This document shows, one piece after another, positions 29,910-40,159 of a DNA stretch of 64,000 nucleotides; position 1 is the first letter of the stretch; every line of letters begins with the position of its first letter. The notes under the pieces were generated by a model. That model was not told where the DNA came from, did no database searches, and saw nothing but the letters and a program-made list of their open reading frames with translations. The stretch is from Candidatus Poseidonia sp. (GTDB lineage: Archaea > Thermoplasmatota > Poseidoniia > Poseidoniales > Poseidoniaceae): NCBI GenBank assembly GCA_030829545.1, contig JAURAI010000003.1:1-64000 (forward strand). The letters run 5' to 3'. Made by a program: the position numbers and the translations under genes.

Positions 29910-31918
29910 CGAAAAGAATCCAACAATTGGATGATACCACCATCGGTCACATCGCGGCTGGCGAGGTCGTTGAACGCCCTGCACAAGTGGTCAAGGAATT
30001 GGTCGAAAACAGTCTTGACGCAGGTTCCACAAGCGTTTCAATCACCGTTGAAAACGGTGGTTTTGATGCATTGGTCGTTGAGGACAATGGATCTGGCATT
30101 GTCGCCGAAGACTTACCACTGGCCCTTGACCGCCATGCAACCTCTAAATTAACCAACAAAAACGACCTCGCATCCATTGCATCCCTTGGATTTCGTGGTG
30201 AGGCGTTAGCGAGTATCGGCATGGTCTCTCGGTTGACCATCGCAAGTCGCCCGGCTTCTTCAGATGGTGCAAGTATCGTCATGGAAGACGGGGTCAAGAA
30301 TGACCCAAAGCCAACGGGAATGCCTGAGGGCACCAGAATCTCTGTTGAGCACCTCTTCCAAAATACACCTGCAAGGCTGGCATTCCAACGTCGCCCGGAA
30401 ACCGAAACAGCCCGTATTGTGGATGTTGTCGTAAGCCATGCTCTCGCCCACCCAGAGTGTGCATTCCACCTGAAAACAGAACGAAGAACCCTGCTCAACG
30501 TTCCAGCAACTGATGATATGCTCGATCGGCTTTACGACATCATGGGATCTCAAGCCACAGATTTGATCGAACTAAAACTACCACCGGATGATGAAGAAGC
30601 ACCCGGTAGCGAGCGATGGGAAGGCTGGATCAGTACCCCTGACATTACCCGAGGAAAGGGCGATGATATCCACATCCTCATCAACGACCGTCCGGTTGCT
30701 GCTGGCCCATTCCTACAGGCCATTCGTCGTGGTTACAAGACTCGTCTGATGCACGGGAGACATCCCGTTGCAGTGCTCAATCTCACATGCCCTCCAAATG
30801 AAGTCGACGTGAATGTTCACCCTACCAAGCGTGAAGTGCGATTGAGGCATTCCTGGCGTGTCCTTGAGCGTTTGGAACGGGCCATTGCATATTCCCTTGA
30901 ACAAACACCAACTGAACCTGACGCAACCGGTGGCATACCAGCCCTCCAAGGATTGAAACAGAGTAAATCTCCCACGTTAGTAGAAACTCACTTAGCACCT
31001 CAAAAACAAGTTCAGGAAATAAATCAGACGTTGAGTTCAGCGGCTGGTTTGAATGAACAACGAGCATCGCAACCCACAGAAGCCATCGCTCCGCCAGCAT
31101 GGGCAGTTGCAGCTGGTCGCCAACTCAATCTCGTTGGGGATGAGGCGCTTGAAGAGAGTGACAATCCCAAAGCAAGGCCAATCTCATCATCACCATTGGG
31201 CCAGGCAACGCTACCAGACATGGACGAGATTGTGATTTCACCAGCATTATCCTCAGGAGAACGCCAACTCCACCGACTTTCTGGAAGCATTCAAAGCCAT
31301 TCACCAGAACATGAAACACCCCTTGAAGGAGTGCTCAATGAGCTTCCCGAGATGGAGCCACTCGCTCAATTTGCAGATTCATACATCCTCGTTCAAGCGG
31401 AGGATGAACTTCTTTTGGTAGACCAACATGCCCTTCATGAGCGTATCCGATACGAACGTTTGAGGTATTCAGGGCAAGCATGGGAGCCTCAGCAACGACT
31501 GACTCCACTTTCACTCGAACTCGATGTGCGACAGGCTGCTGTGGTTGACGCCCAACAGGAACGATTGATTTCGCTTGGGTTCCACCTTGAGCGAATTGAT
31601 GATGATTGGTGCCTCACTGCATCACCCCAATTGCTGGATGGAGAATCGCTTCGTTCCTTTTTCCTCGATGTGCTTCAAGATGTTGCAGAAGATGGGGCTC
31701 CACTTGAAACGATTGAAGAACGCAAGGATCACATCGCGTTCATGAATGCCTGTCGTGGCGCTGTTAAGGCGAATCAATCCTTGACCTTGCCCGAAATGCG
31801 CCGTTTGTTAGAGGACATGAGGCGCATTCCCAACCCGTGGGCTTGCGTCCACGGACGCCCAACTTCGCTACGAATTCCGGTCGACAGCCTCGACCACCAT
31901 TTTGGCAGACACGGCTGA
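29906..31918 (+). CDS. mutL: DNA mismatch repair protein MutL
   Basis: IAAGEVVERPAQVVKELVENSLDAGS; LGFRGEALASI; C-terminal DQHALHERIRYE and CVHGRPTS. Starts inside the mutS stop (ATGA). Confidence 0.95.
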   Translation: MTKRIQQLDDTTIGHIAAGEVVERPAQVVKELVENSLDAGSTSVSITVENGGFDALVVEDNGSGIVAEDLPLALDRHATSKLTNKNDLASIASLGFRGEALASIGMVSRLTIASRPASSDGASIVMEDGVKNDPKPTGMPEGTRISVEHLFQNTPARLAFQRRPETETARIVDVVVSHALAHPECAFHLKTERRTLLNVPATDDMLDRLYDIMGSQATDLIELKLPPDDEEAPGSERWEGWISTPDITRGKGDDIHILINDRPVAAGPFLQAIRRGYKTRLMHGRHPVAVLNLTCPPNEVDVNVHPTKREVRLRHSWRVLERLERAIAYSLEQTPTEPDATGGIPALQGLKQSKSPTLVETHLAPQKQVQEINQTLSSAAGLNEQRASQPTEAIAPPAWAVAAGRQLNLVGDEALEESDNPKARPISSSPLGQATLPDMDEIVISPALSSGERQLHRLSGSIQSHSPEHETPLEGVLNELPEMEPLAQFADSYILVQAEDELLLVDQHALHERIRYERLRYSGQAWEPQQRLTPLSLELDVRQAAVVDAQQERLISLGFHLERIDDDWCLTASPQLLDGESLRSFFLDVLQDVAEDGAPLETIEERKDHIAFMNACRGAVKANQSLTLPEMRRLLEDMRRIPNPWACVHGRPTSLRIPVDSLDHHFGRHG

Positions 31919-31919
31919 T

Positions 31920-33239
31920 TCACCAGTGTTGATGCAAGGCAACCTTTGCCTCAACGCCGATGTCAACCCATCGCTGCACGGCATATGGATCAGCCACTGC
32001 GTGAAGATTGGCACCTTCAATGACCACCTTTTCATCACAACCCATTGCTAAGACAATGGCCGTCATTTGCATTCGATGGTCGTGATAGGTCTCCACCAAT
32101 CCCTCTGGAGAGGTCAATGATTGGCCTCCGGGAATGGACAAACCCCCTTCGATGGACGTGGTTTTGATACCGAAGGCTGCGAGAAGTGTTTGAGTGTGCT
32201 TGAGGCGATTGGTTTCCTTGTATGCGGCATGTGCTGCACCTGTTATTTCACCACCTCCACTCAAAGCGAGAAGAGCGGAGAGGGGCGTAATGAGGTCGTT
32301 CGCATCTCTGAGGTCGTAGGTGGAGGACTCATGTGCATCAATGGAGGAGATGGTATTCCTATCGAAATGAATGCCGAGGTCTTTTGCCCGATGCATCAAC
32401 ACTTCATGTCCAAGACTGTCCTCTTCCTGCGGTAGCATCGCCACATCAACTGATGCGGCTAGAACCTTTGAGGCAAGCATGGGGAATGCAAGCATGGAGC
32501 AGTCTGCGGGCACGTGGAGGTCTGTTTGAGAGAATACTGGCTCCCAAGGTTTGAGAATTCCCTGACCCAAAGAATCGCATCCGAGCGATTCACACATCTC
32601 ACGGGTTAATGAGGCATGGCGACGAGAAACTGCATCCCCCTCAAGAGAGAGAGTAAGGTCAGAAGGTAAAGCAGGTGATGCAACCAGCCATGCAGAAGTT
32701 GGTTGACTGGATTTTTCAGCATTGATATTCAGTCCTTCGGGGCATTTCCAAGGACCTTGAATTAGCAGAGGCAGCATCTCAGCATCCTCTCCGTGAGAAG
32801 TCTCTACCTGAAATTGATGCAGTGTGTCGATCATACTTGAGTAGTCTCTTGAGCGAAGTGAAGCATCACCGTCGAGCATGATGGGTACGTCAAAACGTGC
32901 ACAAAGTGCCATGAGAAGGCGAAGCGCCGTGCCGGAATTACCTGCATGCAGAACACTGATTGGAGGCTTCAATCCGTTTGGTCCGCACCCTTGGACCTGC
33001 CAAGCCACGCTTTCAGGATGCGGGTTGAGATCGACGTTTGGAAGGTTTGGGAGTGCTTCGCCCTTGCCATTCAGATCGGTGATGGCAACGCCCATTTGAA
33101 CCAAACATCGGCGCATGGAGCATACATCTTCTCCAGCATGCTGCATATTATGGAAGGTGACCTGTTGATTGCTTTGTGCTGCGAGAGCAAGCCAACGGAT
33201 GGCGTGGCTTTTTGAGGGTGAAAGGCTCCATTGAATCAT
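31920..33239 (-). CDS. aroA: 3-phosphoshikimate 1-carboxyvinyltransferase (EPSP synthase)
   Basis: MIQWSLSPSKSHAIRWLALAA; LHAGNSGTALRLLMAL; ...RLKHTQTLLAAFG; DHRMQMTAIVLAM. Confidence 0.9.
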   Translation of the reverse strand: MIQWSLSPSKSHAIRWLALAAQSNQQVTFHNMQHAGEDVCSMRRCLVQMGVAITDLNGKGEALPNLPNVDLNPHPESVAWQVQGCGPNGLKPPISVLHAGNSGTALRLLMALCARFDVPIMLDGDASLRSRDYSSMIDTLHQFQVETSHGEDAEMLPLLIQGPWKCPEGLNINAEKSSQPTSAWLVASPALPSDLTLSLEGDAVSRRHASLTREMCESLGCDSLGQGILKPWEPVFSQTDLHVPADCSMLAFPMLASKVLAASVDVAMLPQEEDSLGHEVLMHRAKDLGIHFDRNTISSIDAHESSTYDLRDANDLITPLSALLALSGGGEITGAAHAAYKETNRLKHTQTLLAAFGIKTTSIEGGLSIPGGQSLTSPEGLVETYHDHRMQMTAIVLAMGCDEKVVIEGANLHAVADPYAVQRWVDIGVEAKVALHQHW

Positions 33240-33412
33240 TTCTATAGAGGTATTTTGTTCAACTTCAAGAACCTCGATGAGACTTCCTTTTTCTCCACGG
33301 CCCGAGGGTTTCCAACGCTTCACCCAAGCCCTGCCCATGAATCCCCGTCAGCCTGTGTCCATCATGAACCCTTGCAATACAGATTCAAGAACCGCCACAC
33401 GGTGCAGGGAGT

Positions 33413-34420
33413 ATGACGCTGGTGGACGCAAGGAACCGTCCTCTGCGCGACCTTCGCATTTCGGTCACCGACCGCTGTAATTTCCGTTGCACATACTGCA
33501 TGCCCCGGGAACATTTTGGACCGCAGCATCCCTTTTTACCTCGTGATGAATTGTTGACGTACGAAGAAATGACCTTTGTCACAGCATCACTTCTGCCTCT
33601 CGGACTTGAAAAAATACGACTGACCGGTGGAGAACCACTCCTGCGCAAGAACATCACGACGCTGATTGAACAATTACGAGGGTTGGACTCATCCCTCGAC
33701 ATCGCTCTTACCACCAACGGTGCTCTCCTTTTTGATCATGCAGCATCTCTCAAGAAAGCGGGACTCAACCGTGTGACGGTAAGCCTTGATGCGCTGGACA
33801 TAGATACATTCCACTCCCTTGCAGATACGACCAACCACACACCGGAATTGATTCTCAAGGGTATTGAAAAGGCCACATCCATCGGCCTTGGCGTCAAGGT
33901 CAACACCGTCGTCAAAAAGGGCCTAAACGATGCAGAGATGCTACCGCTCGCTGAGAAATTTGAATCCATGGGAGTCCCGCTTCGATTTATCGAATTCATG
34001 GACGTAGGCAATACAAATGCCTGGCACATGGAAGATGTGGTGAGTGGAGCTGACATTCGAAGACTCCTTACTCACCGGTTCGGGCCGCTAACTCCCGTTC
34101 AAGGGCAACAGGTAAGCGAGGTCGCAAAACGCTACAAAACGCCCACAGGGTATGAGTTTGGGTTCATAGAATCCGTCACCTCTCCTTTTTGTGGAGATTG
34201 TACACGAGCCCGCTTGTCTGCTAACGGACAAATCTACACCTGCCTTTTTGCAACAAAGGGGCATGATGTCAAGTCAATTCTGAGAATGGGCGGTTCAACC
34301 CAAGACATCGGAGACGCCATTGCATCAATTTGGACCAAGAGAAATGACCGCTATTCGGAAGAACGCGGTGCACGAGAACCTTCGGATACCAAGGTCGAGA
34401 TGTCCTTTATTGGTGGCTAA
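33413..34420 (+). CDS. moaA: GTP 3',8-cyclase (MoaA)
   Basis: LRDLRISVTDRCNFRCTYCMP; KIRLTGGEPLLR; FIESVTSPFCGDCTRARLSANGQIYTCLF; ends ...MSFIGG with the C-terminal GG expected of MoaA. Confidence 0.94.
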   Translation: MTLVDARNRPLRDLRISVTDRCNFRCTYCMPREHFGPQHPFLPRDELLTYEEMTFVTASLLPLGLEKIRLTGGEPLLRKNITTLIEQLRGLDSSLDIALTTNGALLFDHAASLKKAGLNRVTVSLDALDIDTFHSLADTTNHTPELILKGIEKATSIGLGVKVNTVVKKGLNDAEMLPLAEKFESMGVPLRFIEFMDVGNTNAWHMEDVVSGADIRRLLTHRFGPLTPVQGQQVSEVAKRYKTPTGYEFGFIESVTSPFCGDCTRARLSANGQIYTCLFATKGHDVKSILRMGGSTQDIGDAIASIWTKRNDRYSEERGAREPSDTKVEMSFIGG

Positions 34421-34912
34421 TCACCGCATCGCAGGAAGCGACACGTCGATCAACAAAACACCTGCGGATTCTTCAATCAGACGAAATCGCCAGGTTCCAT
34501 CGTCTGAACCAATGGTTTGTGAATCGATGACAAAATAATCTCCTTGTGTCACTGAATATCCAGCATCCCGGTCATGGAAGGACACGTTTGAACCGACCAC
34601 ACCATACACGTCGTCACCCGAAACCTGCCCTCGTATGGGCACGGATTCGGTCAGGTTTGATGGTTGAAGGTCAAACTTGAGCCGTGCGGGGTCGATGGAT
34701 TGGTCAAGACTGGTGATTCGGACAACGTGGAAGCCGTTATCGAGGGCTCGTACACTCACTGTTGCTTGTGGGGGGGCTTTTTCTACGGTCGTCAAGGCTC
34801 CTTGCATCAAGACGAAAACCATGCTTGACAGCATCACTGTGATGGCGAGAAGCAAGACTGTTGCGATGACGGGGCTGACGGCTTCACCATCCCGTCGTAG
34901 TGTGCCTCGCAT
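34421..34912 (-). CDS. Archaeal type IV pilin-like protein
   Basis: MRGTLRRDGEAVSPVIATVLLLAITVMLSSMVFVLM: short basic leader, then the AVSPVIATVLLLAITV hydrophobic core typical of archaeal pilins. Confidence 0.8.
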   Translation of the reverse strand: MRGTLRRDGEAVSPVIATVLLLAITVMLSSMVFVLMQGALTTVEKAPPQATVSVRALDNGFHVVRITSLDQSIDPARLKFDLQPSNLTESVPIRGQVSGDDVYGVVGSNVSFHDRDAGYSVTQGDYFVIDSQTIGSDDGTWRFRLIEESAGVLLIDVSLPAMR

Positions 34913-34980
34913 GCTTACACCACACGGTCAAATCACTTGAACCAACCGATGAGTCAATCGGCAGAAAGATGCATTTCAGG

Positions 34981-36126
34981 TCATAAAATCCAAACTGGAC
35001 GCTCGCATTCCATGGCGCGTTTGATGCCCCCTATCGGGCCGAGAACACGAAGGATGAGTTCGGTGATAACATCGCCACGCATGAAGGCGTATCCCATGTT
35101 TTTACTTCGTAGAGAATTCTTCAAGGCTCTGCCCATACTTGCACGTACTTTGTCTTCATAGGAACTAAGTGGCGTGCCCTTGTTGATGTTGTCAAGGATT
35201 GATTCAGCCGCAAAGCATCCCGATATAATCGCTTGACTGATGCCACCGCCATTGCTTGGCATGACCAAGCCAGCAGCATCCCCAACAGCAAGGGTATTGC
35301 CATCAACCATACAACGAACAGGCCCTCCCATCGGAATCCAACCTCCACCAATGGACAAAATTTCCAAGTCAAGGTCCTTGCAAAACTGCTCGAGATGGTC
35401 TTTCAGTGATCCTTTCAGTTTCCCTGCCCGAACGCCCAAACCAACATTGGCAAAGTTGGGCCCTTTCGGAATGATCCAAGCATATCCTGAAGGGGCGACT
35501 GAGCCGAGAAATACATCAAAGGTCTCGGGAACATTGCCCTTGACCTGCGCGTAGATTGTTGGCACCTGATCGTCGGGGCGTACCGCTGGGTCTTGTCCGT
35601 GTCGTAAGCGCCCGACGTGAGCGAGACTCCCCGAGGCGTCAATGAGGTAATCGCAAGAAAATCTACCTTCTGAAGTCACAAGCAAGTCCCGATTCTTCTT
35701 TCGCTGATGTTGAATCCGTTTGAGAGGGGTATTGACCCGTATTTCAGCACCTGCATGGACCGCTTTATCTGCCAAGTATCCGTCGAATTGCAACCGGTGA
35801 CCGGAAAAGGCATCAAGAGCGAAATCATAGGACTTGCCTGATGGAAGGAAGACACGCATATTATCCAGTCGGTGGAGGCGAAGGCGATCTGGAAAATCAA
35901 AATAGGTCTCCAACCAATCATGATCTTCGAGATGTTTGAAGGTCCCAATCACCTCACCCCAATTTGGAATACATTCACCGCATTGAGCAGGATTCCCGAT
36001 GATCGTTCGTCGTTCGAGAACCAAAACGTCGACTCCATCTTCGGCGAGGCGTTGGGCGCATGCAGCACCGGCAGGGCCTGCTCCAATCACAATGACTTGC
36101 CGATGTTCAACAGATTTGACCGCCAT
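34981..36126 (-). CDS. Geranylgeranyl reductase family flavoprotein
   Basis: VIVIGAGPAGAACAQRLAEDGVDVLVLERR; GNPAQCGECIPNW; GDAAGLVMPSNGGGISQAIISGCFAAE. Confidence 0.88.
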   Translation of the reverse strand: MAVKSVEHRQVIVIGAGPAGAACAQRLAEDGVDVLVLERRTIIGNPAQCGECIPNWGEVIGTFKHLEDHDWLETYFDFPDRLRLHRLDNMRVFLPSGKSYDFALDAFSGHRLQFDGYLADKAVHAGAEIRVNTPLKRIQHQRKKNRDLLVTSEGRFSCDYLIDASGSLAHVGRLRHGQDPAVRPDDQVPTIYAQVKGNVPETFDVFLGSVAPSGYAWIIPKGPNFANVGLGVRAGKLKGSLKDHLEQFCKDLDLEILSIGGGWIPMGGPVRCMVDGNTLAVGDAAGLVMPSNGGGISQAIISGCFAAESILDNINKGTPLSSYEDKVRASMGRALKNSLRSKNMGYAFMRGDVITELILRVLGPIGGIKRAMECERPVWIL

Positions 36127-36135
36127 AAATCCACC

Positions 36136-37119
36136 TCATGTGTGGCGTTGCATCACGAAATCTGTAATGAGGAGAAGGACCTCTTTGGCTTGGGAATCTG
36201 GAAATTTGTCCAGTTCGCTGCGAGCACGTTCCAAATGCGTTCGAACGAGGATTTCAGCATATTCCATGCTGTCTGAGCGGTTGAGGAGCGCCATCAATTC
36301 ATCAAAGTGTTCATCGCTGAATGTTTCAATAAGATTTGCGAGGCGTTGCCGATGAGGCCCGTGCGATAGGGTGAGGGCATGGATAAGGGGGAGGGTCATC
36401 TTCCCTTCATAGACGTCAGCACCTCGTGGCTTGCCCATGCGTTCATCGCCTCGAAGATCGAGGAGATCATCGACGAGTTGGAAAGCGATTCCCAATTCCA
36501 TTCCGAACCGTTCGAGACCGAGAGCCTGGTCGGGAGGAAGACCTGCAGTTAATCCAGCTGCATGGCAGCCTGCAGCAAAGGGGCCCGCAGTTTTTCCACG
36601 TACGATTGCCAAGTAATCCTCGGGAGAGGTGGCGAGGTTGTGAACATGGTCAAGTTGGAGGAATTCTGAGACCGCCATGTTAGCACAACTCCTTGCAATG
36701 ATGTCAACCACTTCCTCGCTTTGCCGTGCTGCAAGGGAAAACCCTTGAACAAAGAGCCAATCCCCAGCGATCACTGCTTTCGCTTGGCCAAATTGAGTGT
36801 GAATGGTGGGGATTCCACGGCGTTCAAGCGCATTGTCGTTGATATCATCGTGAACCAATGTCGCAGTGTGAATTAATTCAAAGCCCAAGGCGAGTGGCAT
36901 GACCTTCGATTCATCTTGCCCACCAGCCAGTTGGTAGGCGAGCAGGAGAAGAAGCGGACGTAATCGCTTTCCACCTGCATTGAGGATACGACCAGCTTCC
37001 CGCGCAACCTCGCCAGCACCGTGCTCAAGTTCTGTCTCGATGAGCGAATGGAGGGCTTTGTTGACGCGTTCGCGCATGGACTCCAACGCCAATTGAAGGG
37101 TGTCAACATCGCTGCGCAC
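36136..37119 (-). CDS. Polyprenyl synthetase (short-chain isoprenyl diphosphate synthase)
   Basis: AGGKRLRPLLLLLAYQLAGG; FELIHTATLVHDDINDNALERRG; FQLVDDLLDLRGD. Confidence 0.9.
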   Translation of the reverse strand: MRSDVDTLQLALESMRERVNKALHSLIETELEHGAGEVAREAGRILNAGGKRLRPLLLLLAYQLAGGQDESKVMPLALGFELIHTATLVHDDINDNALERRGIPTIHTQFGQAKAVIAGDWLFVQGFSLAARQSEEVVDIIARSCANMAVSEFLQLDHVHNLATSPEDYLAIVRGKTAGPFAAGCHAAGLTAGLPPDQALGLERFGMELGIAFQLVDDLLDLRGDERMGKPRGADVYEGKMTLPLIHALTLSHGPHRQRLANLIETFSDEHFDELMALLNRSDSMEYAEILVRTHLERARSELDKFPDSQAKEVLLLITDFVMQRHT

Positions 37120-37197
37120 AAACTACGGATGACGGTGGGCTTCTTAACCAGTCGTCACCGCCCATAACCTGCGAGGGCTTGCTCTCGCCGAGGTTTT

Positions 37198-38310
37198 TTG
37201 ATGGAAAATAGGGAGCGTTTGGTGATTCTAACGACGCCGTCCCGCGGCGACGGCGTTCGACTTCATGTTGAGCGCGCAGTTGATACCCACGGCAAAAAAA
37301 TGGACCTCTTGATGAAGCAATTGCCTCACATGGAAACAGCCATCGAAACATTGCGAGACGGCACTGGAGATATCCTCGCCATGAGTGCCTTTGATTGGCA
37401 ACACTTCGACACCTCTACATTGAGCATTGCTGGGCTTTTGTCGCGCAAGGAGCCCACGTGGGTTTTGGTTGCGGACGATAAACCAGAATATCTCGAAAAG
37501 GACTCCGTCGTGGTCTGTGACCACGAACTCCTTCGTCGTCAAATGAGACGAATGCGACCCGACGTGCTTCTGAAAACGAGTGCTGGCATTGCATCTGCTG
37601 CGGGTGACTTGCAGATGTTTCAATCCCTTGAAGAGAGCGAACGTTGGTCGTGGTTGGAAGAACAACGTAAGAAGGGAGTCATTGACGGATTTATCGCACC
37701 AAGGGCCATTCATTCGGATTATCGTTTCAAGGGCCGACGCCACACGCTTGGGCTTCAACGAGACAGTTCAGAGCAAAACAGAGAGCGCTTTATTCCTCCA
37801 CCACTGCATGGTTTTACGCTCTTGGTAGCGCGTGAAGGTTTCAATGCTTCAAAAATTCAGGGGATGTTGGACCCGAGTGCCCATCTCGCCTACCGTCTTG
37901 AATCAGCCATGATGGAGAGCCTTGATGATGACCTCCGAGCCATCACGGGCATTTTTGTGGAACAACGGAAGATATCAACCATCCTCAAAAAAGCCAGAGA
38001 AAATCAGGATGAGATTGTCCTCGGTGCCCTCACGGACCCCGAAAAACCTACCAAAAAGGCTCTTCGCCCCGGACCCCGTGTTGAAATGATGGTCGAAACA
38101 TTGAACGCGTCTGGGACTGTAACTGCCGCCTGTGAACGAATGGTCGTCACAGAGGACAGCCATGTTGGCATGGTGAACTTGCTTCGGGAATTCATGCACC
38201 TCATCACCATCATGACTTCAGACCACGAAGCCACGAAACGTAAAATTCCAGGGATGCCCGACGCCTTCAGCGAGGCTGCAGCAAGACTTTTGGACTTCGA
38301 CGAAAATTAA
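37198..38310 (+). CDS. Divergent hydroxymethylbilane synthase (HemC)-like protein, function uncertain
   Basis: Order of motif-like segments resembles HemC: AMSAFDWQHFDTSTLSIAGLLSRKEPTWVLV / CDHELLRRQMRRMRPDVLLK / VIDGFIAPRAI / IPPPLHGFTLLVAREG / AYRLESAMMESLDDDLRAITGIF. Confidence 0.4.
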   Translation: MMENRERLVILTTPSRGDGVRLHVERAVDTHGKKMDLLMKQLPHMETAIETLRDGTGDILAMSAFDWQHFDTSTLSIAGLLSRKEPTWVLVADDKPEYLEKDSVVVCDHELLRRQMRRMRPDVLLKTSAGIASAAGDLQMFQSLEESERWSWLEEQRKKGVIDGFIAPRAIHSDYRFKGRRHTLGLQRDSSEQNRERFIPPPLHGFTLLVAREGFNASKIQGMLDPSAHLAYRLESAMMESLDDDLRAITGIFVEQRKISTILKKARENQDEIVLGALTDPEKPTKKALRPGPRVEMMVETLNASGTVTAACERMVVTEDSHVGMVNLLREFMHLITIMTSDHEATKRKIPGMPDAFSEAAARLLDFDEN

Positions 38311-38417
38311 GCGACCGGTTCCTCCCTTATCATTGGAAAATCGGCCTTCATAGCATAAGGTCACTGCGAAGACATATATGCTTTCAACGCGGCAAATCGT
38401 GCATAGGTGAGTTCCGA

Positions 38418-40157
38418 ATGGACAAATCAGCATTGCTTGCGACCCTCTATCAGGCTCGCTTTGATGATTTGAAGGCCACTGCGGGAGAGCATAATTTACC
38501 TAAATCTGGTTCAGTTGAAATGCTGCGTGCTCGGTTGATTCGCAACCTCATTTTGAGCGATTGGGATTTCTCAACTGAAGGCTTGAAGACGATTAGTAAT
38601 GCTGACCTTGGAGAACTTCTGGGCATCTTTGGAATCAAGAAATCGGGTTCAATCAAAGCTCGTCGTCAACGCTTGTACCTCCACCTTCACCACGATCCTA
38701 AACAACTCACCACAGATAAATTGGATGAGAAAACAAAAGAAGAGATTCATGCCTTGTGCAAGGACCTTGAATTACCTCTTTCTGGCAATAAGCAGACGCT
38801 CCTTGTGAGAGTCGCAGGGGTGTTAGCCTCACAAGAAAGTGCCTGGGGCAAGGTCAAGAAAAGCCTCAGAAGGCCTCGCAATGCAGCCAACCTTCCTGAG
38901 ATCCCCAGGTGGGAAGAGGAACGGGTTGAGACAGCCGAGGTTGAAGAAGCAGTGAATCATTTTGTTGAAGACCATGACGATGGTTGGACCTTTGAGGAAG
39001 AAACCAATCTTCGCGAAGAACTTGCCCAAATGGGTCACGATATTTCTCAAGCATCGGTCGCATCAAGTGTTGATGAGGAACTGCGTGTGCAGCAGAGCAA
39101 AGATGAGCGAAGTATTCCCCCGATGATTCAAGAAACAGATTCACACGAAACCTACAGCCTCGAAATTGAGACGGCACTGCTTGAGATGCGAGAGCGAATG
39201 GCAGAAGTTCACGCTCTTGCCCGTGATTTCCTTATGGTCAGTTCAACCACGAACGAAGACGACATGCGAGCCTTCATCGATTCGATGCGGCACCACGGGT
39301 TTTCAACCGACTTGGCACCGGTTCACCAAGCAATCCATCAGGCCATCATGGAATTGGACTATCAAATTCAACAGGAGAGTACTGCTGCTGTCGCCATGCC
39401 ACAATCGTGGAGCGAACGGGAGGCTTTACGTTTCTTTGAGCAGGTGCGAAGCACGCTTCGTGACCGATTGGAAAACATGCTTGCACTCCATCCAAATGAC
39501 CCAGTGAAAGCCAGAATGGCGTTTGAAGGTGAAGCCAGGGAACTCGGCCTTGACCTCCGCATCCCAAGTATTTCTGGACGAGTTCATGCATTGTTCGACC
39601 TCCATGTAGAAATCGCTGAGACACAGGCTCTGCACGACCCTACCGTTCAACGAAGGCAACGAATGATGCGCATCCTGCATCGAGGAGCGATTCACATGAA
39701 TGAACGCGAGCGCATGACAATTGAGCGACTTGAGAGAAACATTGGGTCCTTCGAAGAACTTGTTCAGACCATTCTTGAAAGCGGCGAGAATGGCTTTGAT
39801 GAAGCCCAACAAGCACTTGTCATTCGCTTCCTTGAATCAAAAGGCTACGACGTCAATACCGCTGATTTGAGGCCGCGCGTCCTCGCATGCGCTGGTATTC
39901 TTGGAGCAGAATTAGGCTTCCTTTCACCCAGCGAAATCCCCAGAATCGCCCCGGGCGTATTGGTCAGTGAGACCGAAGTTGACGCAATCGTGAGCGAACT
40001 CAAAGCCTTGGCATCAAGTTTCAAGACCAAAGAGACTGAGGTTGTTGATCTTGATGAAGAAATCGCAGAATCCGTCGCTGATGCTTCGCACAACATTACC
40101 AGAGTCAAGAGTAAAATCGACCGCGTGGACGACTTATTGAACCGCCTTCGTGGCTAA
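38418..40157 (+). CDS. SAP-like-repeat and helical protein
   Basis: Repeated SAP-like helix-turn-helix text: LKATAGEHNLPKSGSVEMLRARLIRNL / LGELLGIFGIKKSGSIKARRQRLYLHL / IHALCKDLELPLSGNKQTLLVRVAGVL; then a long charged helical region. Confidence 0.6.
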   Translation: MDKSALLATLYQARFDDLKATAGEHNLPKSGSVEMLRARLIRNLILSDWDFSTEGLKTISNADLGELLGIFGIKKSGSIKARRQRLYLHLHHDPKQLTTDKLDEKTKEEIHALCKDLELPLSGNKQTLLVRVAGVLASQESAWGKVKKSLRRPRNAANLPEIPRWEEERVETAEVEEAVNHFVEDHDDGWTFEEETNLREELAQMGHDISQASVASSVDEELRVQQSKDERSIPPMIQETDSHETYSLEIETALLEMRERMAEVHALARDFLMVSSTTNEDDMRAFIDSMRHHGFSTDLAPVHQAIHQAIMELDYQIQQESTAAVAMPQSWSEREALRFFEQVRSTLRDRLENMLALHPNDPVKARMAFEGEARELGLDLRIPSISGRVHALFDLHVEIAETQALHDPTVQRRQRMMRILHRGAIHMNERERMTIERLERNIGSFEELVQTILESGENGFDEAQQALVIRFLESKGYDVNTADLRPRVLACAGILGAELGFLSPSEIPRIAPGVLVSETEVDAIVSELKALASSFKTKETEVVDLDEEIAESVADASHNITRVKSKIDRVDDLLNRLRG

Positions 40158-40159
40158 TT

